DNA of 64,000 nt from DAIQNV01 sp036788215. Lineage in GTDB: Bacteria > Planctomycetota > Phycisphaerae > Phycisphaerales > UBA1924. The notes under the pieces were generated by a model. That model was not told the origin of the DNA. It ran no database searches and saw nothing but the letters and a program-made list of their open reading frames with translations. Positions 9,850 to 19,653 of the stretch are shown one piece after another. The position numbers were made by a program, and so were the translations under genes. Within the stretch, counting starts at the first letter, position 1. Each line of letters begins with the position of its first letter. The stretch is taken from positions 1 through 64,000 of the forward strand of contig DAIQNV010000002.1 of NCBI GenBank assembly GCA_036788215.1, read 5' to 3'.

Positions 9850-9868
9850 TACTTGTACTATGCAAGTA
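9850..9868. promoter_or_regulatory. palindromic operator on the hxlR / SDR divergent promoter
   Basis: TACTTG, a 7-base centre, then CAAGTA: a perfect 6+6 inverted repeat. HxlR-family regulators (for example the YodB/CatR group) bind TACT-N-AGTA type sites of this spacing. It overlaps a plausible SDR promoter, TGGACC (9825-9830), 17 bases, TATACT (9848-9853), and also the SDR start codon at 9860. Binding would block that promoter directly. Confidence 0.7.
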
Positions 9869-10732
9869 ATACACGAGACATCTCGCCCAAATGCAGCCCC
9901 CCATCCATCTGCAACGCGGTTTTCGGACCGGTTTGGGCCATGGGCGGTCATCACCGGTGCCTCCTCCGGGATCGGTGAGGCCTTCGCGACCGGACTGGCG
10001 AAGCGGGGTGTGCACCTGGTCCTGCACGGCCGCCGCGAGGAAGCGCTGCAGGCCATCGCCCGCGACCTTGCCGAGACCCACGGCATCCAGACGCGAGTGG
10101 TTGTCGCGGACCTGGCTGACCGCGAGGCGATCAGCGGTGTTCTCCGCGAGATCGAGGATGTCGATATCGGCCTGTTTGTCGCCTGCGCCGGATACGGCTC
10201 GTCGGGCCCGTTCATCGATGCGGACCGGGCGGATGAGCTCGCCATGATCGACGTGAACTGCTCAGCAGTTATCGCGATGACCCACCACCTGGCGAGCAGA
10301 ATGGTCGAGCGGAAGCGAGGCGCCATCGTCTTCATGAGCTCACTGGTCGCATACCAGGGCACGCCCTGGGCGGCCACCTATGCCGCAACCAAGGCGTTTG
10401 TGCAGAGCTTCGCGGAAGCCTTGCGTGTCGAGTGCTCGGCCTCGGGCGTGCGCGTGATCGCCTGCACGCCCGGACCCGTCCGCACTTCCTTCGCCACGCG
10501 GGCACGCATGACCCTGGGCGCGGCGGACACCCCCGAGACCGTGGCCGAAGAAACCCTCCGCACCATGGGCCGACGGTCCACGATCAGGCCCGGACTCGTG
10601 TCAAAATTTCTCATCGGCTCGCTCAGCATGCTGCCGCGGTGGGGACGAGTCCGGGTGATGAACAAGGTGATGGGGAGCATGGCCCACACTACCGTTCCGA
10701 GACCGAGAGCGGCGCCGGTCGCAATCGGGTAG
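9860..10732 (+). CDS. short-chain dehydrogenase/reductase
   Basis: 290 residues. VITGASSGIGEAF is the Rossmann TGxxxGIG cofactor loop, CAGYG corresponds to NAG, the serine lies in FMSSL and the catalytic pair is YAATK. This is a classical SDR that oxidises or reduces a small alcohol or carbonyl with NAD(P). The start is odd: ATG 9860 has no ribosome binding site and lies seven bases after a TATACT -10 box, so the transcript may be leaderless; no other start codon precedes the cofactor loop except upstream of the promoter. Divergent from the HxlR regulator and probably controlled by it. Convergent with the porin gene. Confidence 0.88.
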   Translation: MQVIHETSRPNAAPHPSATRFSDRFGPWAVITGASSGIGEAFATGLAKRGVHLVLHGRREEALQAIARDLAETHGIQTRVVVADLADREAISGVLREIEDVDIGLFVACAGYGSSGPFIDADRADELAMIDVNCSAVIAMTHHLASRMVERKRGAIVFMSSLVAYQGTPWAATYAATKAFVQSFAEALRVECSASGVRVIACTPGPVRTSFATRARMTLGAADTPETVAEETLRTMGRRSTIRPGLVSKFLIGSLSMLPRWGRVRVMNKVMGSMAHTTVPRPRAAPVAIG

Positions 10733-10816
10733 CAGGCCGTAGATCACCTCCACGCAATCCGCACCGCAGCCCGACCACCCCCCCACTGTCGGACCGGTGC
10801 GACGCGCGGTTCGCTC

Positions 10817-12166
10817 TCAGAACTTGAGCGTCGTCTGCGCCCAGAACCGCGTCGTATCGGGCTGGCCGGAGTTCCCGTCGAAGAACGCAGCCTTGATCAG
10901 GATCGACCAATTCGGAGTGAGCTCTTTGGTCGCGACCAGGTCGATCTCCTCGCCCAGGTCGTCACCACCCTCGTCGGTCCGGTAGCCGTGGTAGGTCACC
11001 GCTCCGCGAATGCCCCATGGGAGGTCGGCGCCCAGTCCGACGTAAAGATCCTGAAGGCCGGCTGCGGGCGTCACGAGAAAGTTGTCCGCGTAGCCCTGGA
11101 AGGCGTGGTTCGTCCCGAGCGGGAACTGGAAAGCGAAGTCGCCCCCGTCGCTCCCAAGAAACTGATACCCCGCGACGATGTGCCCGACATCCGTGCGCAC
11201 CACGCGGAACTACGCCGCCACGAAGTCGGCCTCGTAATCATTCGGATTCGAGCCCGCATCGGACTGGCGGGCATAGGTCAATTCGTAGTCGACAAACACG
11301 TCGTCCTCGCCTTCCGGGTCTTTCCAGAGCGCGCCCTCCACCCTGACGCCCAGGGTGTCGCTCGAATTCGCCGGCTCATCGCCCTCGAAATCTAGCAGGT
11401 ACACAAAGGGCGTGACCGCCAAAGCCGGCGAGGCCCCGTAGGACACCCGCAGCAGGTGCGAATCAGCGTCCGGCGTCGGTCCGTCAGGGCCGAAGATGCG
11501 TTGCACACCCCAGACATACGCGTAGAACACGCTGAGCCCATCGACGCCCGCGTCGGTCCCGAGGCTGAGAGCGTCGAAGGTCTGCTCGAACTGACGCCAA
11601 CCGACGTTGCCGACGAAACGGGCATCGTCGAGCACGATGCGCTGCCGACCCGCCCGGATATCAAGCGACACGCCGCTCTCGCCAATCGAATCGGCGCTGA
11701 AGCGAGCGAAAGCCTGGTTCACCTCCGTGCCCCCGGGATCGGCGATCGGCGTGCGGCTCGGCGACCCATCCCGGGTCTGCGGGACAAAGTAGTTGTCCTG
11801 ATCCGGCGTGGACACGTTCTCCATCTCGATGGAGGCGCTGAAGCCTTGGTAGGGCTTGGTCGCATACCCCAGCCGGATGCGGTTGGTAATCGCGGTGGAC
11901 GAGTCCCTGCCCGTCGTGTCCGTCAGCTCCACGCGGAGATTGTTGTCGAAACTGATCTTGCCCGACACGAGGGCGTCGAGCAAGCTCTGAGGGGCTTCAT
12001 CAGGATCAGAAGGCCGCCCCACCGGCCATCCATCCCCCGGCAGCGACGCGGGAGGATGCAGAACCGGCGGGTTGACCACTTCGGGCAACGGGCCGTCCTG
12101 AGCAAAGGCAGGAGCCGTGCCGCTCGCGGCACAGAGCGCCATGAATCCGGTGCGGGACGGCCTCAT
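10817..12166 (-). pseudogene. alginate-export-type outer-membrane porin interrupted by an in-frame TAG
   Basis: 450 codons including one internal stop. The N-terminus is a signal peptide ending AFAQ after a strong GGAGGA site. The body is a beta-strand-rich porin of the alginate export family: AGRQRIVLDDARFVGNVGWR, a late DYELTYARQSDAGSNPNDY segment, and after the stop GYQFLGSDGGDFAFQFPLGT and the final strand ending TLKF. TAG at 11210-11212 sits in the middle of a continuous frame, between DFVAA and FRVV, where the family has Glu or a similar residue, so a single GAG to TAG change explains it. Either a nonsense mutation, a sequencing error, or read-through. It follows nrfA by about 43 bases and probably served as the porin of that operon. 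Confidence 0.8.
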
Positions 12167-12209
12167 CTTCTCCTCCGTAGCCCCCGCGCCGGGACGCGAC
12201 GCCGGGCCC

Positions 12210-13940
12210 CTAGTCGGGCTCGATGATGCCCTCGAGGGGGTCGGTCGCGGGCGTCACCGGCGCCTTTCTCGTGGGCGTGATGCCCTGCACGGGCTGGGTG
12301 GGCATGTCCCGGGTGCTGGGGGCCTCGGGGGCCCGGAGCCGCAGCGCCATCGCCTGTGCCTGGCGGCTGTAATCGATCGACTCGCCAAGGATGCGTGCCG
12401 CCTCTTGGGCGGCGTGGAATCCCCTGGAGTTCTCGCTGCTGATGTAGTCGAGCCGCCACATCGCCTTCCGCTGCAGATCGTACACCGGCCGGAGCTGGTC
12501 CTCGCCGGCCCCCGACGCCTTGGCTTCCATGATCGCATCCAGCATGTCGGTCATGGCGCCTCCCGCCCTCTCCATGTGGGCCATGTGACGGTCCTGGATC
12601 GTCGTGATCTTCTCGACGAGTGTGGCCTCATCGTCATTGTGGCACTGCTGGCAGGCGTTATTGATGTTGTGAATCGGGCTCTGCACGTTGTGGCTACTCA
12701 CTTTCATCGCCCCCCGCCGCTCATAAGGCATGTGGCAATCCGCGCACGACACGCCGCTCCTCGCGTGGATACTCTGGCTCCACAGTTCGAACTCCGGATG
12801 CTGCGCCTTATACACCTTCGCCCCGGTCTCGCCGTGCTCGTAGTCGTAAAAGTCCGAGCCATCCGGGAACCGCGCCTCGTCCCAGTGCTGCTCGAGTTGC
12901 TCCACCTTCAGCCCGTTGCTCCAAGGGAACTCGAGCGTCATCCGGTTCGCGCAGTAATACTCCACATGGCATTGCCCACAGACGAACGACCGCATCTCCT
13001 GGCGCGTGGCGAGCCGGTTGGGGTCGTAGGGCTCATCCCGATCCCCGCGACGCCAGGCCTCCACGCTGGGCATGTGGGGCACAGGCTCATCGCTCGCTGC
13101 GAGCATCCCCATGCCATTCATGAAGCCCGGCCGCGTGATCCGGATCTGCATGGTCTCGGGATCGTGACAGTCGATGCACGAAACGGGGTGGGCCTCACCG
13201 TGCATGGCCGCGGGGTGGTCCTCGGGAACGGGCCGACCCGCGAACTCGCCGGTAAACCCGCCCAGGGGAGGCTGCGGGACCACGGGCTCGTTCTCGCCGG
13301 GCGTGCCGTCGGGCGCTGCCCGAAGCACCGCGAGCACCTCGTCGTAGGGCATGCGGCTGACCTCCTCGAATCCCCGCATCACCGCGGGCATGTTGAACCC
13401 GGCGGCGAGCGCCGCGTCGTCGTTCGGCTCGCCCATCGCCTCAAGGCCGACCATCCGGTACATGACGCCGGTCGAGGCGTGACAATGCAGGCAGGCACCC
13501 GCCTGCGGCTTCTTGGTGATCCGTTCCGTCACACCCTGGTCGTACAGCATGTAGGCATGACCCCGGGCCTCGCGGTAGTCAAGGCTGAACGCGTAGCCGG
13601 CGTAGAGCCGCCGGAGCCAGGGCTGCTTGTCCAGCTTGCTCGCGGGCAGGGCGCTCGAACCGCCGTAGAAGCGGTCGCCGGCGGTCGCCTTCCATCCATC
13701 GAACTGGTGAGGCCAGTTCCGCCCCCAGGGCTCGGCGTCCGTGCTGATCTCGCTCACCTCGACGACCCGCAGGAACGGCTGCCTCGCCGCCTGCTTGTGG
13801 CCAAACATCGTGATGAGCACCCACGTCACCAACAGCGTCCCCACGACCGCCACGATGAACACCAAGGCAAGCAACGCCGCCCGCCCCCCCGGGGCATCGG
13901 CGCTTCGGGCTGTGCTGTTGGCTCTTCCAGTCCTGGTCAT
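12210..13940 (-). CDS. nrfA: ammonia-forming cytochrome c nitrite reductase, large subunit
   Basis: 576 residues, somewhat longer than usual. An N-terminal membrane segment (about 21-46) precedes five haem motifs at Cys150, Cys255, Cys321, Cys399 and Cys430. The third motif continues as CHVEYYC, supplying the active-site Tyr, and HPEFELWSQSIHARSGVSC contains the active-site His region. The first motif is CLHCH, whereas most NrfA proteins have CxxCK at the catalytic haem; a CxxCH clade is known. It reduces nitrite to ammonium with six electrons in the periplasm. Start 13940 follows GAGG at six bases. It lies 31 bases after nrfH, its electron donor. The C-terminus is extended by about 30 Pro/Thr-rich residues. 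Confidence 0.95.
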   Translation of the reverse strand: MTRTGRANSTARSADAPGGRAALLALVFIVAVVGTLLVTWVLITMFGHKQAARQPFLRVVEVSEISTDAEPWGRNWPHQFDGWKATAGDRFYGGSSALPASKLDKQPWLRRLYAGYAFSLDYREARGHAYMLYDQGVTERITKKPQAGACLHCHASTGVMYRMVGLEAMGEPNDDAALAAGFNMPAVMRGFEEVSRMPYDEVLAVLRAAPDGTPGENEPVVPQPPLGGFTGEFAGRPVPEDHPAAMHGEAHPVSCIDCHDPETMQIRITRPGFMNGMGMLAASDEPVPHMPSVEAWRRGDRDEPYDPNRLATRQEMRSFVCGQCHVEYYCANRMTLEFPWSNGLKVEQLEQHWDEARFPDGSDFYDYEHGETGAKVYKAQHPEFELWSQSIHARSGVSCADCHMPYERRGAMKVSSHNVQSPIHNINNACQQCHNDDEATLVEKITTIQDRHMAHMERAGGAMTDMLDAIMEAKASGAGEDQLRPVYDLQRKAMWRLDYISSENSRGFHAAQEAARILGESIDYSRQAQAMALRLRAPEAPSTRDMPTQPVQGITPTRKAPVTPATDPLEGIIEPD

Positions 13941-13971
13941 CTTCGTCCTCTTGTCTCGCCGGCCACCCGCA

Positions 13972-14496
13972 TCAGTCCCGCTCTCCGTGCCCCGACTCCC
14001 GACCCGCGTGCCCGACGTCACCGTGGCAGTGCACGCACAGCAGCATCTCGCCCCCGCGTTCCACGGGGAGCATGTGGTTGACGTAGTCCGAGTGGCAGTG
14101 GAGGCAGGACGCCTGCGTCACCCGCCGATTACGAGGCTTGATCTGGATCGGCTCGTGGAACCCACCCGTCGTGAACGCCAGCGAATAGAAGAAGCCATTA
14201 TCACTCTTCGTGATCCACTTGCCCGCAAAGTCGTGGGGAAGGTGACAGTCGTTGCACGTCGCGACCGCGTGATGACTCGACTTGACCCAGGCGTCATAGT
14301 GGTCCTGCATGACATGGCAGTTCGCGCACGCCGCCGGATCGTTCGTGAGGTACGCCGCACCCTCACCGTACCCGAAGGTGAACGCCCCGACGCCGCCGAG
14401 CATACCGAACACGACCGCTGTCAGCACCGCCAGCAAAGGGACGCTCCGTCCCGGTTTCGAGGCTTGGTCCGGGGTGTTGCTGCTCTTGTCGGGCAC
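13972..14496 (-). CDS. nrfH: tetrahaem cytochrome c, NrfH subunit
   Basis: 174 residues with one N-terminal membrane anchor (about 19-41) and four CxxCH haem motifs: CANCH, CNDCH, CLHCH and CVHCH. This is the NapC/NirT/NrfH layout; as neighbour of nrfA it passes electrons from the quinol pool to the nitrite reductase. The start is GTG 14496 with AAGGAA five bases upstream; upstream in-frame codons have no ribosome site and are out of character. The gene sits 38 bases downstream of the cytochrome c maturation gene and 31 bases before nrfA, one transcription unit. Confidence 0.95.
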   Translation of the reverse strand: MPDKSSNTPDQASKPGRSVPLLAVLTAVVFGMLGGVGAFTFGYGEGAAYLTNDPAACANCHVMQDHYDAWVKSSHHAVATCNDCHLPHDFAGKWITKSDNGFFYSLAFTTGGFHEPIQIKPRNRRVTQASCLHCHSDYVNHMLPVERGGEMLLCVHCHGDVGHAGRESGHGERD

Positions 14497-14534
14497 GCTG
14501 TTCCTTCTTCCGAGGGCTCTGCAACCGCAGATCG

Positions 14535-17420
14535 CTACTGGGGTGCATCCCATCTTGCCGGACGCTTCGGAATGATCGCCAGCGCGATGACGCCGATCTG
14601 CGCAGCGATGAACAGAGCGAGCCACATTGAAGCGCCATTCATGAACCCGTACGAGTGCAGGCCCACGCCCAGCATGTTCGTCCCGAACCAGCTCCACGCC
14701 GTCACGATGTTGCCGGCAACCGCGAGCGCCGCGATGCCGCGCGCTCGGATCATGCCGTCCCATCGAGCGTGCAGGATAAGGGCGTTGATGAGCACGACCA
14801 GCGCCGCGCCGTTCTCCTTCGGGTCCCATCCCCAGAACCGGCCCCACGATTGATCCGCCCAGATCCCGCCGAGGACGGTGCCGACGAAGCTGAGGAGCAA
14901 CGCGAAGCAGACGACGCCGAAACCATCCGGATCATCGCTCGTTCTCGCTCCGGCGTCATCCACCGCGTGACGACGCGGGCGATCAGGTAAACGCCCGCGA
15001 TCGCCCCGGCGAGAAACGTCGCCGAGTAACCGAGCGTGATCGTGATGACATGGGTCGCGAGCCAGAAGTTGCTGTCCAGAACAGCCTGCATCATCTCCAT
15101 GGTGTCGCCGTCGTTGCCGAGATTGTGCGCAACGACCAGCGTTGAGACCCCGAGCATCGCGGACCCCATGAGCGACACACCCAGCGGGAACAGCCGCTCC
15201 ACGAAGACCCCCGCCAACACCCCCGCCCACCCGACGAAGACCGCGGACGAATACAGATTGGTGACCGGCGGACGATCCTGCAGGTACATCCGCAAGCCGA
15301 TCGCCACCGTGTGCACCACCACCGCCCCCGTCAAGAGCGCCAGCGACCCAACGCGAAGGCGCTCCGCGAGCACCCCGCCCGCCCCGCGGGCCCGCAGCAC
15401 GAACGAGGCGCAGACGCCGACGAACGCGAGCGCGTACACCGCCGCAGCCCCGGTGAACACCGACGCCCGATTGAACAGGACCTCCGGCCGCATCCGCGTC
15501 ATGACCTCGGGCATCGAGGCTTCGAGGAGCCGCGTGTACGCATCGACCGCGCCGTTGAACGCCTCCGTGTCGCGCTCGCTCGCCGCGGTCATCATCGCCG
15601 CGAAGAACGCGACACTCGGATGCGGATCGTCGGAAGCGTGCTCATCCACGAACGCCCGGTGAAAAGGGTCGCCAGGACCCATCGGACGACAGCGGCACGA
15701 TGGCGAACGGCTCGCGCATCTGCGCGTGCGCGAGCACCTTGTTCACGCGCCCGTGCAGCTGCAGGACCGCCCGTTGGAAGGCGTCACGCTCCCAAGGCTC
15801 CACTTCTACGGCACGCCGCGCCTGATCCGTCACCTGAGCCCAGTGAGGCTCGATGCTCGCCAACGAGATCCGTCCACCATCCTCCGGCGCGAGCCCGAGC
15901 AGCGCGAGCACATCGGGGTGATCCACGCGGACGACCGGGATATCCACCACGCTCTCGGCGTCGGCGATGAGCTCGAGCAGGTACCTCGTCGCGCCGACGG
16001 TCTCATCATCCCCGTGGGCCCGGCTCCGTCCGCCCGCCACCATCAGCATCGAGCGTGCTGCGGTGTCCATCGGCTTGATGCGACCCCCCGCAGAGACAGG
16101 CAACTCCGCGAACGCCGCGGTATCGAAGGACTCCTCACCAATCGGCGTGAGCACTCCGCTGCACGCGATGAGCACACCGCACAGCCCGACCGCCCAGGGC
16201 CAGATCCTCCGGCTCTGCGTTGCCGAAGGCTCCCGATCCCCACCCCGCACGGGCCCGTTCCTTGCGCGGCGCATCAGGAAGGCGACGAGCGCCTCCGTGA
16301 AATGCCAGGCCATCCCGATCGCCACCAGACCGCACGCAATGTAGGGAAGGAGCCAGCCCGGGTTCTGCACGACCTGCAGCACCGTCCCGCTTCCGTCGGG
16401 CTTGTAGGACGCCTGGTAGAACGTGCGCCCCGCGTAATGGAGCGGGTTGTTCATCCAGATCCGCACCTCCCGATCGGTCAGCCTCGAAGGGTCGACCAGC
16501 CGCACGTCGCTCGAGAAATTCCGCGCGATGCTCGTGCCCGTGAAGGTCTCGTGACGAAAATCGATCAAATGCAGCGCGTAGGGCAGGTAGGTCCGGCGGT
16601 AGCGGAGCGCAACGCCGTACGCCCGATCACCCGCCTCCACCCGCTGGGCTTCAACCAGCGCCGCGGACACCATCCAGATCCCCAGTTCCTTCCCGTCAGA
16701 GAACAGGGTGATGTACGCCGCCGGAGTATCCGTCTGACCACCCTCGACGCCGGTCACGTGTGGCTTCGGCTCGGCCCGGGCCTCGAGGCCCACGCCCGCG
16801 GTCGCGTCCGTTTCGCCGACAACGCGGAACAAGTCCGCGTTCGGGAACCACGCGTCGACAGCCACTCCTAAGGGCAGGGCCGGGTGCTCGATCGGCTCAC
16901 CCGACCGAGCCGCCTCCGCGAGCATCCAGCCCGGAACCGTGACGACCCGGTCATGCTCGGGATCGCGCGGATCGACAATCGCCAGCTCAGCCTCGCGGAT
17001 GTCCTCGAGGACCGAGGACGCCTTCCCCTCGTCGATCGGCATCATGCCTTCATCGGCCATAAAGCCCGTGACGAACTCACCCGAGATGAGCACGATCAGC
17101 CCCGCGTGCAGGACCAGTATCCCGATCCACTTCCGCGTCGCCCGGAATCGCACCGCGTGGGCCGCCAGCAGGTTGACGACCATGAACGCCCCGATGGAGA
17201 GGCCACCCGGGATCGGAACGACCAGCCGGTCACCCGCAGCCGGAAGAAACAAGCCGAGGTCGAGCGGTGCGACCCACGAGCGGAAGTACGCATCGACCGC
17301 CTGCCACACCCCGAGCTGAGTCTGCGCGATCGTGCCGACGAAGATGAGCAGCATCGCGAAGACGAAGATCGCCACCGTTAGCTTCAACGAAGCCAGCAAT
17401 GCGACCGCCCGGTCGATCAT
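14535..17420 (-). pseudogene. ccsBA: fused CcsB-CcsA cytochrome c maturation protein broken by two frameshifts
   Basis: The gene spans about 960 codons in three frames. 17420 to about 15665 codes the ResB/Ccs1 half (helices near 14-35, 75-93, 100-120 and about 380-400, with a large periplasmic part). At the T4 run opposite 15662-15665 an extra base shifts the frame: PLSSDGSWRPF continues in another frame as HRAFVDEH. This second piece runs to about 14922, where a missing base near 14920-14922 shifts again into VVCFALLLSFVGTVLGG and the haem-handling WGRFWGWDPKENG motif of CcsA. Both defects are in short homopolymers, so they may be sequencing errors; if real, the System II haem ligase is dead. 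It precedes nrfH and should supply its haems. Start ATG 17420 overlaps the upstream stop. Confidence 0.85.
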
Positions 17421-18076
17421 CCCCCGTGCTCGATCTCGTCACCGGCGATCGATCGGGCCACGCCGAACACCTCAGCTCCCACGCGGTCCGCCACCTCCGG
17501 CCCGCTCAGAGTCGTCCGCACGAACCAGGTCTGGTCGATCGCCTCCTCGTACACGCCGGACGCCAGCATCACGCCCGTCGCCGACTCGATACGCGCCTCG
17601 TACCCCTCGAAGCCCGGGGCTCTGAAGCGATCGATGGCGTCCTCCAACTCACCCTCGCCGATCGGCGGCAGCCCCATCTGCCCACGCCAGCGGTTGATGT
17701 TCGCGAGTTCTCCGCCGACACGCCCGCCGAACCGAGACATCGCGACCTCCACATCGCCCGCCGGGTCCGGCACCATGTAGGTCGCCAACCGCATCTGGCG
17801 CGGCGCCGTGTCCTCCGCCCACTCCGCCGGAACGGTCCAGGGCCAGTCGCTTCCCGCCTCGCCCTCTCCTGGTGCCGCGGAGGCAGGCGGCGCGGGCGTC
17901 TGCCGTTCGGGAACGTTCTCCACCCCCTTGTCGACCGTGCGCTCCTCGACGCCGCGCCGCTCGCAGGCCCCAAGCGTCGTCAGGCACGCAACCGCCAGCC
18001 CCGCCCCCGCGAGGAACAGGGCCCGGCTGCTCAACCCGGCACAAAGACCGGCACGATCGACTGAAGAGTGTGGCAT
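17417..18076 (-). CDS. lipoprotein of unknown function
   Basis: 219 residues. The signal peptide ends TLGAC, a lipobox, followed by a Pro/Ala-rich linker and a globular part with WTVPAEWAEDTAPRQMRLATY and SRFGGRVGGELANINRWRGQ. I have the impression that this RQMRxAT ... GGxxANINRWRGQ pattern recurs in planctomycetes near haem and cytochrome genes, but I know no function. It overlaps the ccsBA start by four bases and heads the nrf operon, so a role in cytochrome maturation or respiration is possible. The start at 18076 gives the best signal peptide; an in-frame ATG at 18109 is an alternative. No clear ribosome site at either. Confidence 0.7.
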   Translation of the reverse strand: MPHSSVDRAGLCAGLSSRALFLAGAGLAVACLTTLGACERRGVEERTVDKGVENVPERQTPAPPASAAPGEGEAGSDWPWTVPAEWAEDTAPRQMRLATYMVPDPAGDVEVAMSRFGGRVGGELANINRWRGQMGLPPIGEGELEDAIDRFRAPGFEGYEARIESATGVMLASGVYEEAIDQTWFVRTTLSGPEVADRVGAEVFGVARSIAGDEIEHGG

Positions 18077-18180
18077 ACGCCCCACTCTACCTGCTTCCTG
18101 TGTCCGCATTCAAGACGACAGATCGCGATTCTGCCCCTGCGGACACCCACCGCGGAAGCGAACCCGAACCTGAACGGCAA

Positions 18181-19653
18181 TTAATTGTCACCGCTCGCGT
18201 CATGATCCATCAGATCACCCGACGCCGGCTGCTCGGTCCGAGGATCCGCATCGCCGCTCAACGCTTCGGCACGGGTGATCCAGCCACCACCAAAGGCCTT
18301 GTAGGCCGCGACATAAGACGCCAGTAGTGACGCCCTGATCTGCACACGCTGGAGATCCGCATCAAAGAGCGCACGCTCCGCGTCGAGCACCTCGAGGTAC
18401 CCCACATACCCGTTGTCATACCGCTGCTGCGCCAGCGCCGCATAGTCCGCCAACGCATCCACCTGCCTTGACTGAGCCTGACCCTCGGCCTCGGTGGTCG
18501 ACCGGCTCACCAGCGCATCCTCGACCTCGCGCAACGCCACTAGCACCGCGGAGCGGTAACGCTCGAGCGCCTGCCGCTCGCCCGCCTCGGCAATGTTCAA
18601 TTGATTCTCGAGAAAGCCGGCGGTGAACAACGGTCCGACCAGCCCCGCCGCCAGCGAGTAGGTCGCCGCCGACCCGGTCGCGAAGTTGGAGAGATCATCG
18701 CTCGCGAGCCCGGCCGACGCGGTCAAGGCCAGGCGCGGGTAGAACGCCGCCACCGCCACCCCGACGCGCTCGTTCGCCGCGATCAGGCGCTGCTCCGCCG
18801 CGATCAGGTCCGGCCTCTGCCGCAGCAGCTCGCTCGGGAGGCCCGCAGGTATGGCAGGGAACGCGAACTTCGTCAGGGCCCGCCCGCGAGGGATCGGGCC
18901 CGGCGGCCGGCCCAGCAGCACACTCAGCGCGTTCTCGAGCAGGCCGATCTCGCGCTCGATCGCGGGGATCGTCGCCGCGGTCCGCTCGAGCTCAGAGCGA
19001 ATCTGCGCCAGCTCAAGCCGCGAGATCACGCCGTTCTCGTACTGCAGCGTGAACAGCCGCAGCGTGTCACGGCGCGTCTGCAGCCGCTGGTCCGCGATCG
19101 TGAGCTGCTCGTCCAGGCTTCGAAGGGCGATGTAGGTCGTCGCCACGGAAGAGACGAGCGACAGCAGGACCGCCCGCCGGTTCTCCTCCTCCGCAAGAGC
19201 CTCCGCAAGAGCCGCGTCCGTCGCCCGCCGGATCCGACCGAACAGGTCCAGCTCCCACCCCACATTGAGGTTGGCCTCGAAGAACTCGACCACGCGAGGC
19301 CCACCCGCCGCCCCTGCCCCGATCTCGCGCGACTGCTGCGTCCGCCCAGCGCCCGCGTCGTAGTCGACCTGCGGGAAGGCCGCCGAACGCGTCAACCCGA
19401 TCCGGGCCATGAACTCATCGACCCGCGCCGCCGCGAGCCGGAGATCGATGTTGTTGCTGATCGATTCGGCGAGCAGCTCTTCGAGGACCGGATCCCCGAA
19501 CCCCGTCCACCAGGGCGTGTTGAGCGCCTCGGTCGCCCCGGCTTCATCGAACCGATAGTGCTCGGGCAGTCCCAGCTCGGGCGGGTCGTACGCCGGACCA
19601 ACCGTGCAACCGGCCAGCGCGAGGACGCCCCCGAGCAGCATCGCGCTACGCAT
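18181..19653 (-). CDS. outer-membrane efflux lipoprotein (NodT/OprM type)
   Basis: 490 residues. Signal ends LALAGC, then the VGPAYDPPEL segment typical of OprM/NodT lipoproteins. Two repeats of long helices carry conserved RRATDAALAEALAEE and YDNGYVGYLEVLDAERALF, the repeat signatures of TolC-type trimers. It forms the outer-membrane channel for the RND pump directly upstream. The start at 19653 (GGAG seven bases before) overlaps the permease stop by eight bases. Together with 19646-22789 and 22786-23964 it makes a complete MexAB-OprM-type set. Confidence 0.93.
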   Translation of the reverse strand: MRSAMLLGGVLALAGCTVGPAYDPPELGLPEHYRFDEAGATEALNTPWWTGFGDPVLEELLAESISNNIDLRLAAARVDEFMARIGLTRSAAFPQVDYDAGAGRTQQSREIGAGAAGGPRVVEFFEANLNVGWELDLFGRIRRATDAALAEALAEEENRRAVLLSLVSSVATTYIALRSLDEQLTIADQRLQTRRDTLRLFTLQYENGVISRLELAQIRSELERTAATIPAIEREIGLLENALSVLLGRPPGPIPRGRALTKFAFPAIPAGLPSELLRQRPDLIAAEQRLIAANERVGVAVAAFYPRLALTASAGLASDDLSNFATGSAATYSLAAGLVGPLFTAGFLENQLNIAEAGERQALERYRSAVLVALREVEDALVSRSTTEAEGQAQSRQVDALADYAALAQQRYDNGYVGYLEVLDAERALFDADLQRVQIRASLLASYVAAYKAFGGGWITRAEALSGDADPRTEQPASGDLMDHDASGDN

